Counted from the first letter of the stretch, positions 6,583-15,723 are shown. The stretch is DNA of 26,064 nucleotides from Scatosoma sp045644545 (GCA_045644545.1 JAZRHC010000030.1:1-26064), one strand, 5' to 3'. The notes: a model not told the origin generated them from the sequence alone. Translations and numbers: made by a program.

Positions 6583-9290
6583 GCTTTACCTCCTTTTCGC
6601 GTTTTGCTTCTCTTGAACAGACCCGTGATATCCTTCCACTTGATCTTGCGCACGATAATATCCGCGATAAACAACACGATTGCAATCAGCATCAGCCAAA
6701 CGGTGAGGTGTACGGTGTAGGTTGACACTTCGTCCTCGTCGTGTTCAAGGTTGACCGTGCCGTCCTCCGTGACCGTGCCTCTGTTCCTTACGGCTTTATG
6801 AAGATCGGACGGGCTAAACGTTTGGAAGCTGTCGTATTCGGGCGCGTAAGAAACGGTGAAGAAATACTCCGCGTTTTTCTCGATGCCCGCGTAAGCGTAG
6901 CGGATATTCAGCTGATATTTTCCGACCTCGGATACGGGGAATTTATAGAAATACCGCGAGCCGTCGAACGTGAGCGTCGCCGCGATCCCTTCGTCCTCCG
7001 ATTCCGCTCCCTCTTGCGCCGCCGCGCCGTTCGTCGGAATAAGCTTAATCGTACCCGTGGCGATCGCGTCGGGATCGAGAGTTGCGGGCACGATTTCCAC
7101 GTGCGCGTACGCGCCGTCGTATTCCACGCTCAACGTGTAGGGATGATCAATACGCTCGGACGGGGTATTCTCGTCGAGGATATTGTCGAAGAAGCGGTTC
7201 GCGCCCGCCTCGTTCCAATGAGAGGTCCAGTCGCCGCCGATACTGCTCGTGAACGTAGACACCATACCGTTGCCGTAGTTCCAATACGAATATACGGGCG
7301 GTTGGGTCGTCGTGCCGCCTTTGGAGGTATACTCCGTGGAAAGCACGGTCGTCGCGCTGGTTTTGGCAGTGGAATAGATATAGCCTTTCACGGTCGAAAT
7401 GCCCTCCACGCCGTCGAGCACGTCGTCGTTCGGGCGGTTGACTTTAAGGGCGGATTCGACTTCGACGAGCGTTTCCGTCACGTCGTCCGCGATCTCCGTC
7501 AGCATCACCTCGGAAAGCGATTCGATCCTGTCTACGAAATAATATTCGCCCGTGCCGAGCCGCGCGATCTCCGAAAGTCTCGTTACGCCTTCCTCGTCCG
7601 TGCAACCCGTGTTGATAACGGAGGTAGGGATACCTATATTTTTTAAGTCCGTCGTCACTTCGTACACTTCTTCCGATTCCGCGCTGTACGACATACCGTC
7701 GGAGAGAAGCATTACCTGTCTGTTGGTAATCGAAGGAAGTTTTTCGCTAAGGGTCTTTAACTGATCGTGCATCGCCTTCATTCCCGAGCCGATCAGCGTG
7801 CCGTGCTTAGGTTCGAGCGCGTTGATCTTATCCGCGAGCTCCGCGCGATTGACGGAACTGCCCACGAGCGTAGGCGCGCAAACGGGTTCAACGACCCCCG
7901 AGAACGCCATCACCGAAACCCAATCGTTTTCTCCAAGCAGGTTGATGAGCTGAATCGCCGCGCGTTTTGCCATTATAAGGTGAGATATCTGATCCATCGA
8001 AAGGGAAATATCGATCACGATGCCGAGAACTTTGACGTTTTTATCGTCGTTGCCGAACTTGACGGGAAGCATATCTTCAAGATCCTTCAAAACGTCGTCC
8101 GTTTTGTTTTGAATCTTCAAATCCCCCATCGTCACGAGGCTCTTGCCGAACTGCGAAACGACTGCGTCGAGGCTTTCGACGAAGGTTTCCACGTTGTTTA
8201 TATTACGCACGTCGATATTCGAAAGAATAATTTCGTCGTATTGGCAAAGATCTTCCACGGTATACGGCACGGCGTCCTGCCCGACGCGGGGCGCAGTGAT
8301 CTCCGCGCTGTCGCCGTATTGCGCCTCGATCGCAGCTTTATCCGCCACGTTCTCGGACAGAAGCAGAACTTGAAGCTTCCCCGCCACCGACTGCGTGAAG
8401 CCGTAGGCGTTGTTATGCGCCGATTCGTCCTCGCCGTTTAAGCCGTACAGGGAAATTTCATAATCGAAATCCCCCTCTTGCGAGGTTGGAAGGGAGAAAT
8501 TTACGATATTATAACCGCGCGTGAGCTTGACCGCCTGACGATTTTCTTCAAGCTCCGTGCCGTTTTGACTGATCGAGAGGATCGCCTGCACGTCGTAGCT
8601 CGACTGCACGAGCACGCTCGCCGTGGATTCGTGATTCAAATAGGTCGATTGCGTATAGTCCACGCTCGAGATCTGCACTTCCTTCGCGTCTGGCGAAAGG
8701 TTATTGTCCAAATACATCGCGTCGATGGAAATATTTTGGGAATACAAATTTTCGATCGTCGTGATCAGCCCGTTGAGTCCGTCGGTGTCCGTGAGCTTCC
8801 CGTCGGTGATCAACACGATCTTTTTGAGCGCGTCGCCCTTGAACAGGGTGGACGCGTAGTCGAGCGCCGCGGCGATATCCGTCGCGCTGTCGTCCACACC
8901 CGAATCCTTAACGCTCTTATAGCCCTCGCCCATTTTTCCGACGAGTTTATAATCTTTACCAAACGCCACGATCCCCATTTGGGAATTATCGGGCAAGGAT
9001 CTTTCAACTTCGCGGATATATTCGTTTACCGTATCGAGATTTCTCGACGAAGAATAGGAAACGTCGGCTACCACGTAGACCTGCGTTTGGGTGATGACCG
9101 CGGTCGCTTCCGGTCCTGCGGCGGCAAACGCCACCAAAAGCACGATCATAAGGTGCAGAACTAACGAAGCGACGACGCTCTTGCTCTTGTTCTCCTTGCG
9201 AATGGCAATAAAGAAGGGCGTGAGCACCAAGGCGAGAAGGGGGATGGCGATGAGAAGATAATACGCGTTATCGAAGCTGATATTTATCAT
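6579..9290 (-). CDS. Membrane protein with two von Willebrand factor A domains
   Basis: A 903-residue protein. Two N-terminal membrane helices (about 10-30 and 40-60) are followed by a first vWA domain with the MIDAS motif DVSYS (residues 76-80) and TDGK (162-165). Residues about 305-410 resemble the glutamine-amidotransferase-like insert often found in such proteins. A second vWA domain follows, with DISLS (427-431) and SDGM (530-533). A beta-rich region and a C-terminal membrane helix (about 860-885) ending in a basic cytoplasmic tail complete it. Both MIDAS motifs retain the D-x-S-x-S metal ligands, so both domains could bind protein ligands outside the membrane. It overlaps the upstream vWA gene by 23 bp and the downstream lipoprotein gene by 4 bp. 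Most related proteins carry one vWA domain, so the double arrangement is notable. Confidence 0.88.
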   Translation of the reverse strand: MINISFDNAYYLLIAIPLLALVLTPFFIAIRKENKSKSVVASLVLHLMIVLLVAFAAAGPEATAVITQTQVYVVADVSYSSSRNLDTVNEYIREVERSLPDNSQMGIVAFGKDYKLVGKMGEGYKSVKDSGVDDSATDIAAALDYASTLFKGDALKKIVLITDGKLTDTDGLNGLITTIENLYSQNISIDAMYLDNNLSPDAKEVQISSVDYTQSTYLNHESTASVLVQSSYDVQAILSISQNGTELEENRQAVKLTRGYNIVNFSLPTSQEGDFDYEISLYGLNGEDESAHNNAYGFTQSVAGKLQVLLLSENVADKAAIEAQYGDSAEITAPRVGQDAVPYTVEDLCQYDEIILSNIDVRNINNVETFVESLDAVVSQFGKSLVTMGDLKIQNKTDDVLKDLEDMLPVKFGNDDKNVKVLGIVIDISLSMDQISHLIMAKRAAIQLINLLGENDWVSVMAFSGVVEPVCAPTLVGSSVNRAELADKINALEPKHGTLIGSGMKAMHDQLKTLSEKLPSITNRQVMLLSDGMSYSAESEEVYEVTTDLKNIGIPTSVINTGCTDEEGVTRLSEIARLGTGEYYFVDRIESLSEVMLTEIADDVTETLVEVESALKVNRPNDDVLDGVEGISTVKGYIYSTAKTSATTVLSTEYTSKGGTTTQPPVYSYWNYGNGMVSTFTSSIGGDWTSHWNEAGANRFFDNILDENTPSERIDHPYTLSVEYDGAYAHVEIVPATLDPDAIATGTIKLIPTNGAAAQEGAESEDEGIAATLTFDGSRYFYKFPVSEVGKYQLNIRYAYAGIEKNAEYFFTVSYAPEYDSFQTFSPSDLHKAVRNRGTVTEDGTVNLEHDEDEVSTYTVHLTVWLMLIAIVLFIADIIVRKIKWKDITGLFKRSKTRKGGKA

Positions 9291-11118
9291 AGCAATACAC
9301 CGCCCACTCCGCTATAAAAATTACCGCAAGGCAAATAAAGAGTATCATCAGATTATCGAATTTGCCGTCCAAGCCGTCCGAGCCTGCCTCGCCTTGCAGA
9401 CTGAACGTAGCTTGCGCCGCCGAAGACGTGCTTTCTTCCTTCGGCAGTTCTGCGTATACGTGATAATATCTCGGCGTGCCCGCAACGGTCATCGTGATCT
9501 CGTACACGCCCGCCTCGTTCAGCGCGAATTCTCTCACCGCGCTGTTGTTTGTAAAATAGGAAACCGTTCCCGAAGGACTTTTGATCTTAACGTCGTCGCT
9601 GCTCGGAAGAACGTTCATTTGCAGTTTTTCGCCACAGGTATACGACGTTTCCTCGATTACCTCGGGGAAGGAGAAGTCGAGAAGATTTCTCGTCAACGCA
9701 ACGTAGTCGGCAAGAAGAGCGAAATTAGAATCGTGCAGGTCGAAGGCAAACACCACTTCGCGATTGCCGTATTCGTTTTCACCCGTGAACACGATCGGCT
9801 GCCCTTGACAGGAAAACAGCGTCGTGAAATTCGCGTATAAACCGTACTTTACGTACTTGTTCGAGATATAAATATTTCCGCCGTCCACGTCTTTTAAAAG
9901 CTTTTTCACCGTCGTGGAGCTGGAATCGGACGCCGTCAGCGGTTCGCCCACCTCAAGAGGCACTTCTCCCTGCACGCTGAATCCCGCGCCGTCAAGACCT
10001 TCTCCGTCCGTGATATTGAAAAACCACACCGAACCGTCTTCGGGCACGGCAGAAGGCGTGAAGGAATCAAAAACGTACAGCCCGTAACCGCTTTCGCCGT
10101 TATAGTTCTCCGTTCCCACTACCTCTACTTCCGCGTTCCCAACCGCGTTCAAAACCGATTCGAGGAAGAACGGTCTGTCGCTCACGATCAGCGTTTTATA
10201 CGAATTCTCGCTTTCAACGTTATACAAAACGCTTTCGTTATCCAACGCGAGCGCGTCCGCATTCGTGATCTTCACCTTTGCGGAACGGAAATCCGTCGCC
10301 GCGCAACTAAGCGCAAAAGTCCCTTGAAGCTCTGCCGTCGCAACCGTAGTTTTCGCCGCCGCTTCGGGCGTTTCGTTGATATAAAGCTCCAAACCGAGCG
10401 ACGCATCCGCCACCGAAGCGGACACCTGCCCGCGCACCGTCAAAACTCCTTCGACAAGCTCGAAGGTCAAGTCGGAAACCGCGTAATTTTCTTCCCCGTC
10501 CGAAAGGTTGACGATCTTCACGTTATCGTGTTGCTCGTAGTCGGTATCCGTGAAAAGATAGGTCAGCGCGGAATTGTTTTCGTTGAATCGGCCCTGCGCC
10601 ACGCCGAGCGCGTCGGTGAAATCCACCGCGATATGCGAAGATTCGATCTCGTCGAGCAAAAGCTTTGCCTGTTCTTTATCCGCGAGCTTTTCGAACACGA
10701 CGGTGGTCGCGTCCCCCACGCAGACGAGCGAATAGATACTCCCGTCGAGCGACTCGTCGATGAGCGAGGCGATCTCGTCCTTGCCACGCTCGAAACGGCT
10801 TTTGCCGTTCTTTTGGATATTCATACTCCCCGAAGCGTCGAGGACGAAGCAGAATTCGTCAGCCTCGCCGGGCAATACGATCACGGGGTGCGCGATTCCC
10901 ATAGAAATACAGAGCACGATCAGAATCTGCAAGATAAGACTGATGATACCCGTGATTCTGTTAATGGGATTTTTACGTTTCAAAAAGCGTTCGCTGAGCG
11001 TCCAAAGATAAGTAGACGGAACGGTCTGCTCCGTGTATTTGTTTTTGATCAGGTAGATAATAATGAGGACGGGAATACCGAGTAAACCCCACAGCCCCAA
11101 AGGATACAAAAACTTCAT
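9268..11118 (-). CDS. BatA-like membrane protein with vWA domain
   Basis: A 616-residue protein. It has the N-terminal layout of BatA-type (aerotolerance operon) proteins: a first membrane helix (about 5-24), a basic cytoplasmic loop, a second helix (about 56-78) and then a vWA domain with the intact MIDAS motif DASGS (94-98). The middle is beta-rich, with a segment (about 310-420) like the amidotransferase-like insert in this family. A final membrane helix lies near residues 588-608. The vWA domain should face outward. Its ATG overlaps the stop of the DUF58 gene as ATGA, which implies equal expression with it. Its role is inferred to be structural, as a ligand-binding partner of the MoxR/DUF58 proteins. 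Confidence 0.87.
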   Translation of the reverse strand: MKFLYPLGLWGLLGIPVLIIIYLIKNKYTEQTVPSTYLWTLSERFLKRKNPINRITGIISLILQILIVLCISMGIAHPVIVLPGEADEFCFVLDASGSMNIQKNGKSRFERGKDEIASLIDESLDGSIYSLVCVGDATTVVFEKLADKEQAKLLLDEIESSHIAVDFTDALGVAQGRFNENNSALTYLFTDTDYEQHDNVKIVNLSDGEENYAVSDLTFELVEGVLTVRGQVSASVADASLGLELYINETPEAAAKTTVATAELQGTFALSCAATDFRSAKVKITNADALALDNESVLYNVESENSYKTLIVSDRPFFLESVLNAVGNAEVEVVGTENYNGESGYGLYVFDSFTPSAVPEDGSVWFFNITDGEGLDGAGFSVQGEVPLEVGEPLTASDSSSTTVKKLLKDVDGGNIYISNKYVKYGLYANFTTLFSCQGQPIVFTGENEYGNREVVFAFDLHDSNFALLADYVALTRNLLDFSFPEVIEETSYTCGEKLQMNVLPSSDDVKIKSPSGTVSYFTNNSAVREFALNEAGVYEITMTVAGTPRYYHVYAELPKEESTSSAAQATFSLQGEAGSDGLDGKFDNLMILFICLAVIFIAEWAVYCYDKYQLR

Positions 11119-12002
11119 TTGAGTATCCCCCTATCCACCATTTTGCCGAAAAAGATCTCGCTTACGGAATCCTCCGCAGATACGAGAAGATAGTCCGCGC
11201 CGCGCGCCGCGCAATAGTTAGCAATACGCCCCGTCGCGTATTCAAGCGCCGCTTTATACGCCTTTGCGATCTCGCGGTTGACGTTCTTTCGATAGGTCTT
11301 TTCGATATCTTCCGAATCGAACAAATGCACCTTGCCGCGGGTCTGCGGGTTGAGCTCCTCTCTCGATAAGATCTGGATACAAATCGCGTGCCGTTTCTTT
11401 TCCGCAAGGTGATCGATCGCCGTTTCGTAGTCGTCGTCCGTCAAAAAATCGGAAAGAATCACGGACATACCGTCCCCGTGCCCGACTTTGGAGGGCAGAA
11501 TCGCGTCGCTAATGTGGCTGTCGCCGTCGAACTGGATATCGTTGAGCTTATGAATCTCGTTCACGAAGGCTTCCCTACCGACCATACCCGAAATGATCTC
11601 TTGGATCTGCTTGCCGTGAATCGTGTAAACGGACACCTTATCCATCTCGCAAACGGAAAGATACGCCAAAGTGGCGGCAAGCTTCAACGCTTGTTCCGCC
11701 TTTTTAGTTTTTCCGTATTCCATAGAACGGCTCGCGTCGATATAGATCCGCGTGTGCATTTGCCGTTCGTCGAGATAGAGCTTTAAGTACAGTTTATCGA
11801 AGCGCGCGTATGCGTTCCAGTCGAGCTTGGTGATATCGTCGCCCGGAATATAATCACGATAGTCGGCAAATTCGCAAGAAGAACCGAAGGTTTTACTTTG
11901 ATGATTCCCGCCGAATAAGCCGCCAACGTTATTTTTTATCAGCATCTGCAAGGCTTCGACCTGCTGCAAAAACTCTTCGTTGATGACCCATTTACTGCCC
12001 AT
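11115..12002 (-). CDS. DUF58 domain protein
   Basis: A 295-residue soluble protein with the DUF58 signature: a segment ending in EFADYRDYIPGDD (about residues 45-56), then the KLDWNAYAR block (59-67) and a vWA-like strand with DASRS (89-93), which keeps the D-x-S-x-S metal ligands. DUF58 proteins are almost always encoded next to MoxR ATPases and vWA proteins and are considered cytoplasmic partners of the ATPase. Here it sits 21 bp after moxR and overlaps the next vWA gene by 4 bp. No N-terminal membrane helices are present, unlike some longer DUF58 proteins. No convincing ribosome binding site precedes its ATG, which suggests it depends on coupling to moxR translation. Confidence 0.88.
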   Translation of the reverse strand: MGSKWVINEEFLQQVEALQMLIKNNVGGLFGGNHQSKTFGSSCEFADYRDYIPGDDITKLDWNAYARFDKLYLKLYLDERQMHTRIYIDASRSMEYGKTKKAEQALKLAATLAYLSVCEMDKVSVYTIHGKQIQEIISGMVGREAFVNEIHKLNDIQFDGDSHISDAILPSKVGHGDGMSVILSDFLTDDDYETAIDHLAEKKRHAICIQILSREELNPQTRGKVHLFDSEDIEKTYRKNVNREIAKAYKAALEYATGRIANYCAARGADYLLVSAEDSVSEIFFGKMVDRGILK

Positions 12003-12023
12003 AGTTGCTTTATTATTCTTACC

Positions 12024-13079
12024 TTATTCTTGCGTTTCTTCCTTCTTTTCTTCCTTTTCCTCAACCGTCGCCGTAGCCGAAACCTTCTTTCTGCCCACGC
12101 GGCTCGCCGTTTCTTTGATCAAAAGCCCGATCACGTCGTCTACGCCGAGACGGTCGTTTACCGCGTTATAGTTGATCTTGATCCTGTGCCGCAATACGGG
12201 GCGCGCAAGCGCGTCGATATCCGCGTAGGATACGTTATAGTTCCCGTTGACGAGCGCGCGCACCTTCGCGCAAGTGATCAGCGCCTGTGCCGCACGGGGG
12301 GAAGCGCCGTATTTGACGTATTTTTTCGCCGTATCCGAAGTCTTTTCAAGCTCGGGATGGGTGAAGGAAACGAGGTTCATCGCGTAGTTTAAAACTTCGC
12401 TTGCCACGGGGATCTCGGAAGCGAGCTTTCTCATTTCGAGGATCTGCTCTCCGTTTACCACCGCTTGCGCCGTTTCGTCCATCGTGATCTGCGTCATATT
12501 GACGATATCCGCAAGCTCCTCCACCTTCGGGAAGGTCATTAAAAGCTTGAACATAAAGCGGTCCATCTGCGCTTCGGGCAAAGGATACGTGCCGTCCTGC
12601 TCGATGGGGTTTTCCGTCGCCAACACGAAAAAGGGCTCTTCGAGCTTATACGTCGCGTTCGCAATCGTAACTTTGTGCTCCTGCATAACTTCGAGCATTG
12701 CCGATTGCGTTTTGGGCGTCGCGCGGTTAATCTCGTCCGCAAGCACGAGGTTGGCAAAGATCGGACCGCGACGGAATACGGTGTTCAACTTCCCGCCGTC
12801 GTCCTTTTCCACGATATTCGTGCCCGTAACGTCCGAAGGCATCAAGTCGGGCGTAAACTGAATACGCGAGAAGGGCAGGCTCAGCGTTTTACCGAGCGAG
12901 CGCACGAGACGGGTTTTGCCGACCCCCGGCACGCCTTCGAGAAGAACGTTACCGCCCGCAATGATCGCGATGATCACGTTGTCGATAATCTCTTCTTGTC
13001 CTACGACGTCTTTGTGAAGCTCGGTCTTGATCTGCGCCACCGCTTCGCTGAAATTTTTTACTCTTTCTGCATTTTCCAT
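12024..13079 (-). CDS. moxR: MoxR-family AAA+ ATPase
   Basis: A 351-residue ATPase of the usual family length. Visible motifs are Walker A GVPGVGKT (49-56), Walker B LVLADE (111-116) followed by INRATPKTQSAMLEVMQE, sensor 1 ATEN (154-157), and GTYPLPEAQMDRF (163-175), a MoxR hallmark. A C-terminal lid domain follows, then a highly charged lysine/glutamate tail (from about residue 330). MoxR ATPases act as chaperones that insert cofactors or assemble envelope complexes, working with DUF58 and vWA partners, which are the next three genes. Its ATG overlaps the upstream stop codon by one base (TAATG), a typical coupling arrangement. Confidence 0.93.
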   Translation of the reverse strand: MENAERVKNFSEAVAQIKTELHKDVVGQEEIIDNVIIAIIAGGNVLLEGVPGVGKTRLVRSLGKTLSLPFSRIQFTPDLMPSDVTGTNIVEKDDGGKLNTVFRRGPIFANLVLADEINRATPKTQSAMLEVMQEHKVTIANATYKLEEPFFVLATENPIEQDGTYPLPEAQMDRFMFKLLMTFPKVEELADIVNMTQITMDETAQAVVNGEQILEMRKLASEIPVASEVLNYAMNLVSFTHPELEKTSDTAKKYVKYGASPRAAQALITCAKVRALVNGNYNVSYADIDALARPVLRHRIKINYNAVNDRLGVDDVIGLLIKETASRVGRKKVSATATVEEKEEKKEETQE

Positions 13080-14584
13080 TATTCGTTTCCGTCCTGTTTA
13101 TTTTCTTCGTTTTGTTTTCCGCTGTAAAGCGCGTCCAGATAATCGCTGAGCATTTCTTCCATCTCCTCGGAAAGCGTTCCGTCGGCAATCATACCCATAA
13201 TAATCGCGTTATAGGCGTCCAACACTTCGCCGTAGCTGATATGTCCGCCGAACACCCCTTCCGAAACCTCGTAGTCGGGATCGTAGATCATATCGTCGCT
13301 GCCGTATACCGTATTCCCGCTTCCGAGCCCGCCGCTGTGGATTCCATCCTGCTCTTTATCGCTCTCGCCGCCGCCGTTCATTCCCGGCACTTTGTCGCCG
13401 CTGAGCCGAGGCATTTCCGCGTCGGTGATCCCGAAAATTTCTTTCAACGCGTCTATTACGTACGCGCGCACTTCATTATTGACAGCTTGTTTTGCGAGGG
13501 CGACGGGAACGCTTGCTTTAAGCGGCGCAAACGCCAACGAGTCCAGCTCCGACTGATATTGCTCGTCCGTCAATCCCGTATGCTGCGCGACCTCTTCCAA
13601 AGCGACCGCAAAGGCGTTCCAAGCCTTGTACAGCGCGTCCGTATCCGCGATTCCCGAATCTTTGAGCGCGGTCTTGATCTCGTCGGCGACCGTCAAAAGA
13701 TAGGGATTGAGCGCCGCTTCCGTAAGGTTGAATTGCGCGCGGATACCCTCCTTAGCTTCTTCCCCCGTCGTTCCGTCGATCGCAAGCTGAAATACCTCTT
13801 CTTCCAGTTCGGACACCGCCACGGCAAGCGCCTTCACTTCCGAATTCGTGCTCTCGTTCATCGCGAGACAGATCTCTTTATACGAGTTGACGTTCTCCAC
13901 GATCAGGTCTATCCTTTGAATCGCGCCTATCACGTGGGCTTTCATTTCGCTCTCCCATTCCGTATCGTCCAAAACCGCGAGCAGATTTTCCAACTCGCTT
14001 ACGACTTCCGTCTTCGCCGGTTCTTCAAGATCCGAATTTTTTACGTACTCAATGAGCTGTCGCAACGAAAGCCTGTCGTATTCGTCCATTTCGTAGGCGT
14101 TGTCCGTAGGACCTTCCGCCTTCGGCTCTTCTTTTGCGGGGATAAAGACCGCCGTCACAAAGACCGCCGCGGATAAAATAAGTAAAAGGATAAATTCCAG
14201 AATATGTCGAATTTTCAGTTTTTGCTTGGGAAGCTCGCGAAGCCTTGCCTCGGTATCCGCGCGTTGCAGCTCCACCATTTCGCCCGATTCGTCGACGAAC
14301 TCGACCATCGTTTGCACTTTTTCGTCGAAACCGAATCGCTCGTCTAACCGTTTTGCAAGCTTTTTATCGCGAGGGCGTAAAATAAGATAGGTAATCCCGC
14401 CCGAGGCGAGCGCAACAACTACGCCGACCACTATATACAGCCAAGGAGCGAACGCCATTCCCGTACGTTTGAAAATAATCCAAAGCACGCCGACCGTCAA
14501 AAGCCCGAGTGAAAATCCGCAAAGCGCGCCTTTCAAAACCGCTTCTTTATGAAATTTTTTCTTGATTTTTTGGAATTCGTTCAT
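13079..14584 (-). CDS. Three-helix membrane protein opening the MoxR/vWA operon
   Basis: A 501-residue protein of no firmly recognised family. It has two N-terminal membrane helices (about 17-37 and 46-69), a cytoplasmic loop with KRLDERFGFDEKVQTMVEF (78-96) and a third helix (about 127-148). A long, acidic, mostly helical outer part follows, with a Gly/Asp-rich stretch near residues 400-440. The layout and the RLDERFG..E segment resemble DUF4175-like proteins that accompany moxR in other bacteria; this is a family impression, not a search result. It is the first gene after the promoter at 14648-14676 and is coupled to moxR by a 1-bp overlap. No strong ribosome binding site is seen before the ATG. 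Confidence 0.75.
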   Translation of the reverse strand: MNEFQKIKKKFHKEAVLKGALCGFSLGLLTVGVLWIIFKRTGMAFAPWLYIVVGVVVALASGGITYLILRPRDKKLAKRLDERFGFDEKVQTMVEFVDESGEMVELQRADTEARLRELPKQKLKIRHILEFILLLILSAAVFVTAVFIPAKEEPKAEGPTDNAYEMDEYDRLSLRQLIEYVKNSDLEEPAKTEVVSELENLLAVLDDTEWESEMKAHVIGAIQRIDLIVENVNSYKEICLAMNESTNSEVKALAVAVSELEEEVFQLAIDGTTGEEAKEGIRAQFNLTEAALNPYLLTVADEIKTALKDSGIADTDALYKAWNAFAVALEEVAQHTGLTDEQYQSELDSLAFAPLKASVPVALAKQAVNNEVRAYVIDALKEIFGITDAEMPRLSGDKVPGMNGGGESDKEQDGIHSGGLGSGNTVYGSDDMIYDPDYEVSEGVFGGHISYGEVLDAYNAIIMGMIADGTLSEEMEEMLSDYLDALYSGKQNEENKQDGNE

Positions 14585-14647
14585 TTCTCGAAGGACGTTT
14601 AAGCACTATGCTCCTATTTTAGCTTACAATGAAACCAGTATAAATTA

Positions 14648-14676
14648 ATTTTATCACTTTTCCTTACGCAAGTCAA
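14648..14676 (-). promoter_or_regulatory. Sigma-A promoter of the MoxR/vWA/lipoprotein operon
   Basis: On the minus strand TTGACT (14671-14676) and TAAAAT (14648-14653) are separated by exactly 17 nt. Transcription would start near 14641, giving a leader of about 57 nt before the first gene. No comparable promoter was noticed between the coupled genes, so this is likely the main promoter for at least six genes. Confidence 0.8.
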
Positions 14677-14770
14677 CATATAACGGCTTGTTTTTCGAGA
14701 AAATCTCTTTTTTTGATCAAAAAAGCCTATTTTTATCGTCCTAAATTTCGATTTTTGTATAATATTTCCA

Positions 14771-14803
14771 AAAAAGAAAAACGCCCAAAAGCGTTTTCTT
14801 TTT
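14771..14803 (-). terminator. Bidirectional intrinsic terminator
   Basis: A 7-bp stem (14778-14784 with 14791-14797, arms AAAACGC/GCGTTTT) encloses a 6-nt loop. On the minus strand the stem is followed by a TTCTTTTTT tract, and on the plus strand by CTTTTT. It touches the stop codon of the small membrane protein gene and separates it from the vWA operon promoter. Confidence 0.8.
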
Positions 14804-15072
14804 CAATGATGTTTTTTATAAAGCACGATCCCCGCGACGATCTGAACGACGGAAATCAGCACGGCAAACGTAAGCGGGATCAGCCCCAGAAAATTCTTCG
14901 AATCAATTAACAGCACGAGACCCCAAATCGCAAGGGCGCATACGCCGATCAAAACGGCAATCGCCAAGCTCCCCGCAATCACCTTATGTTTTTTGGTGAT
15001 ATTCTTTTCGGGCACGACGAGCATCATCAAGTCCATATACACTTCCAAAATAATTTCTATCAGGATATCCAT
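14803..15072 (-). CDS. Small membrane protein, two predicted helices
   Basis: An 89-residue protein starting MDILIEIILEVYMDLMMLVV. An amphipathic or hydrophobic N-terminus is followed by a basic stretch (NITKKHKVI) and two membrane helices (about 30-53 and 60-82), ending in KKHH. I do not recognise the family. I chose the ATG at 15072 because an AAGGAGA site lies upstream (15084-15090, spacing about 11 nt); an earlier GTG at 15111 would add 13 basic residues but has no ribosome binding site. It has its own terminator and no obvious functional neighbour. Confidence 0.65.
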   Translation of the reverse strand: MDILIEIILEVYMDLMMLVVPEKNITKKHKVIAGSLAIAVLIGVCALAIWGLVLLIDSKNFLGLIPLTFAVLISVVQIVAGIVLYKKHH

Positions 15073-15136
15073 ACGCCTACGCTTCTCCTTTTTTCCGTTT
15101 GATTGCATCACAAAATTTTATGTATTGGCGGTTTCT

Positions 15137-15616
15137 TTATTTTCTCCGTATTTTCTTGCTAAATTCCGCTTGGAAACACGGCTGACAATAAGCGTTTCCG
15201 TTCTGCTCCCACAATTCGTATGCCTTAAATTTCTTTCCGCAACGCTTACATTTCTTGACTTCTTCCATAGCCCGTTCGTATTCTTCGTTGATAGGGGCGT
15301 TTGTGTAAACGTCAACGTGTTCGGGAAATTCCATATTATCCCTATCACGATAAATCGCAAGCTGCGTTACCACGATAAACTTATACGGCGCGTATGCAGG
15401 TACGTTCTCAAAGACTTCCGCAAAATAACTTTTATCGTTGAAAGTATCTTCATAATCGTCCGTAGCCGTCGTGCGTTCTTCTTCAATGATTTTCATTAAA
15501 TCAAACTCCAACTTGCCGTGCTTGCTCGCACAGCGAAAGCCGTGCCGTTCAATCCCTGCTCTAATCTTCTCTAAATCCATAGTGGATATAATTTCGTTTA
15601 ACCGTTCAATCGTCAT
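15137..15616 (-). CDS. Protein of unknown function with C-terminal zinc ribbon
   Basis: A 159-residue protein. The C-terminal 40 residues carry four cysteines as CKRC (123-126) and CQPC (144-147), a spacing suited to one zinc ion in a ribbon or LIM-like fold; a very basic end (KKIRRK) follows. The first 110 residues are acidic, mixed alpha/beta and unrecognised. The predicted start has only a weak GAGG site about 10 nt upstream. It lies after the terminator of the AraC-type gene, so it is probably transcribed separately. A nucleic-acid or protein-binding role is possible, but this is inference from the zinc ribbon alone. Confidence 0.7.
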   Translation of the reverse strand: MTIERLNEIISTMDLEKIRAGIERHGFRCASKHGKLEFDLMKIIEEERTTATDDYEDTFNDKSYFAEVFENVPAYAPYKFIVVTQLAIYRDRDNMEFPEHVDVYTNAPINEEYERAMEEVKKCKRCGKKFKAYELWEQNGNAYCQPCFQAEFSKKIRRK

Positions 15617-15651
15617 AGTACAAATCCTCGTTGTTTATATTTCATCTTGGA

Positions 15652-15685
15652 GAAAAATTCCTAAAACAAAAGCATTCGTTTTAGG
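15652..15685 (-). terminator. Intrinsic terminator after the AraC-type regulator gene
   Basis: An 8-bp stem (15660-15667 with 15678-15685, CCTAAAAC/GTTTTAGG) with a 10-nt loop is followed on the minus strand by AATTTTTC. It lies about 40 bp after the regulator stop codon. The plus strand also has a short T run after it, so it could work in both directions. Confidence 0.7.
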
Positions 15686-15723
15686 GCTTTTTGATGGAAT
15701 AAGAGCAAGCTAAATCGAACCTT

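Noticed and set aside
6741..9164. Long plus-strand frames opposite the vWA gene
   Set aside because: Arg/His-rich translations without recognisable domains; the minus-strand gene has clear vWA domains and ribosome binding sites.
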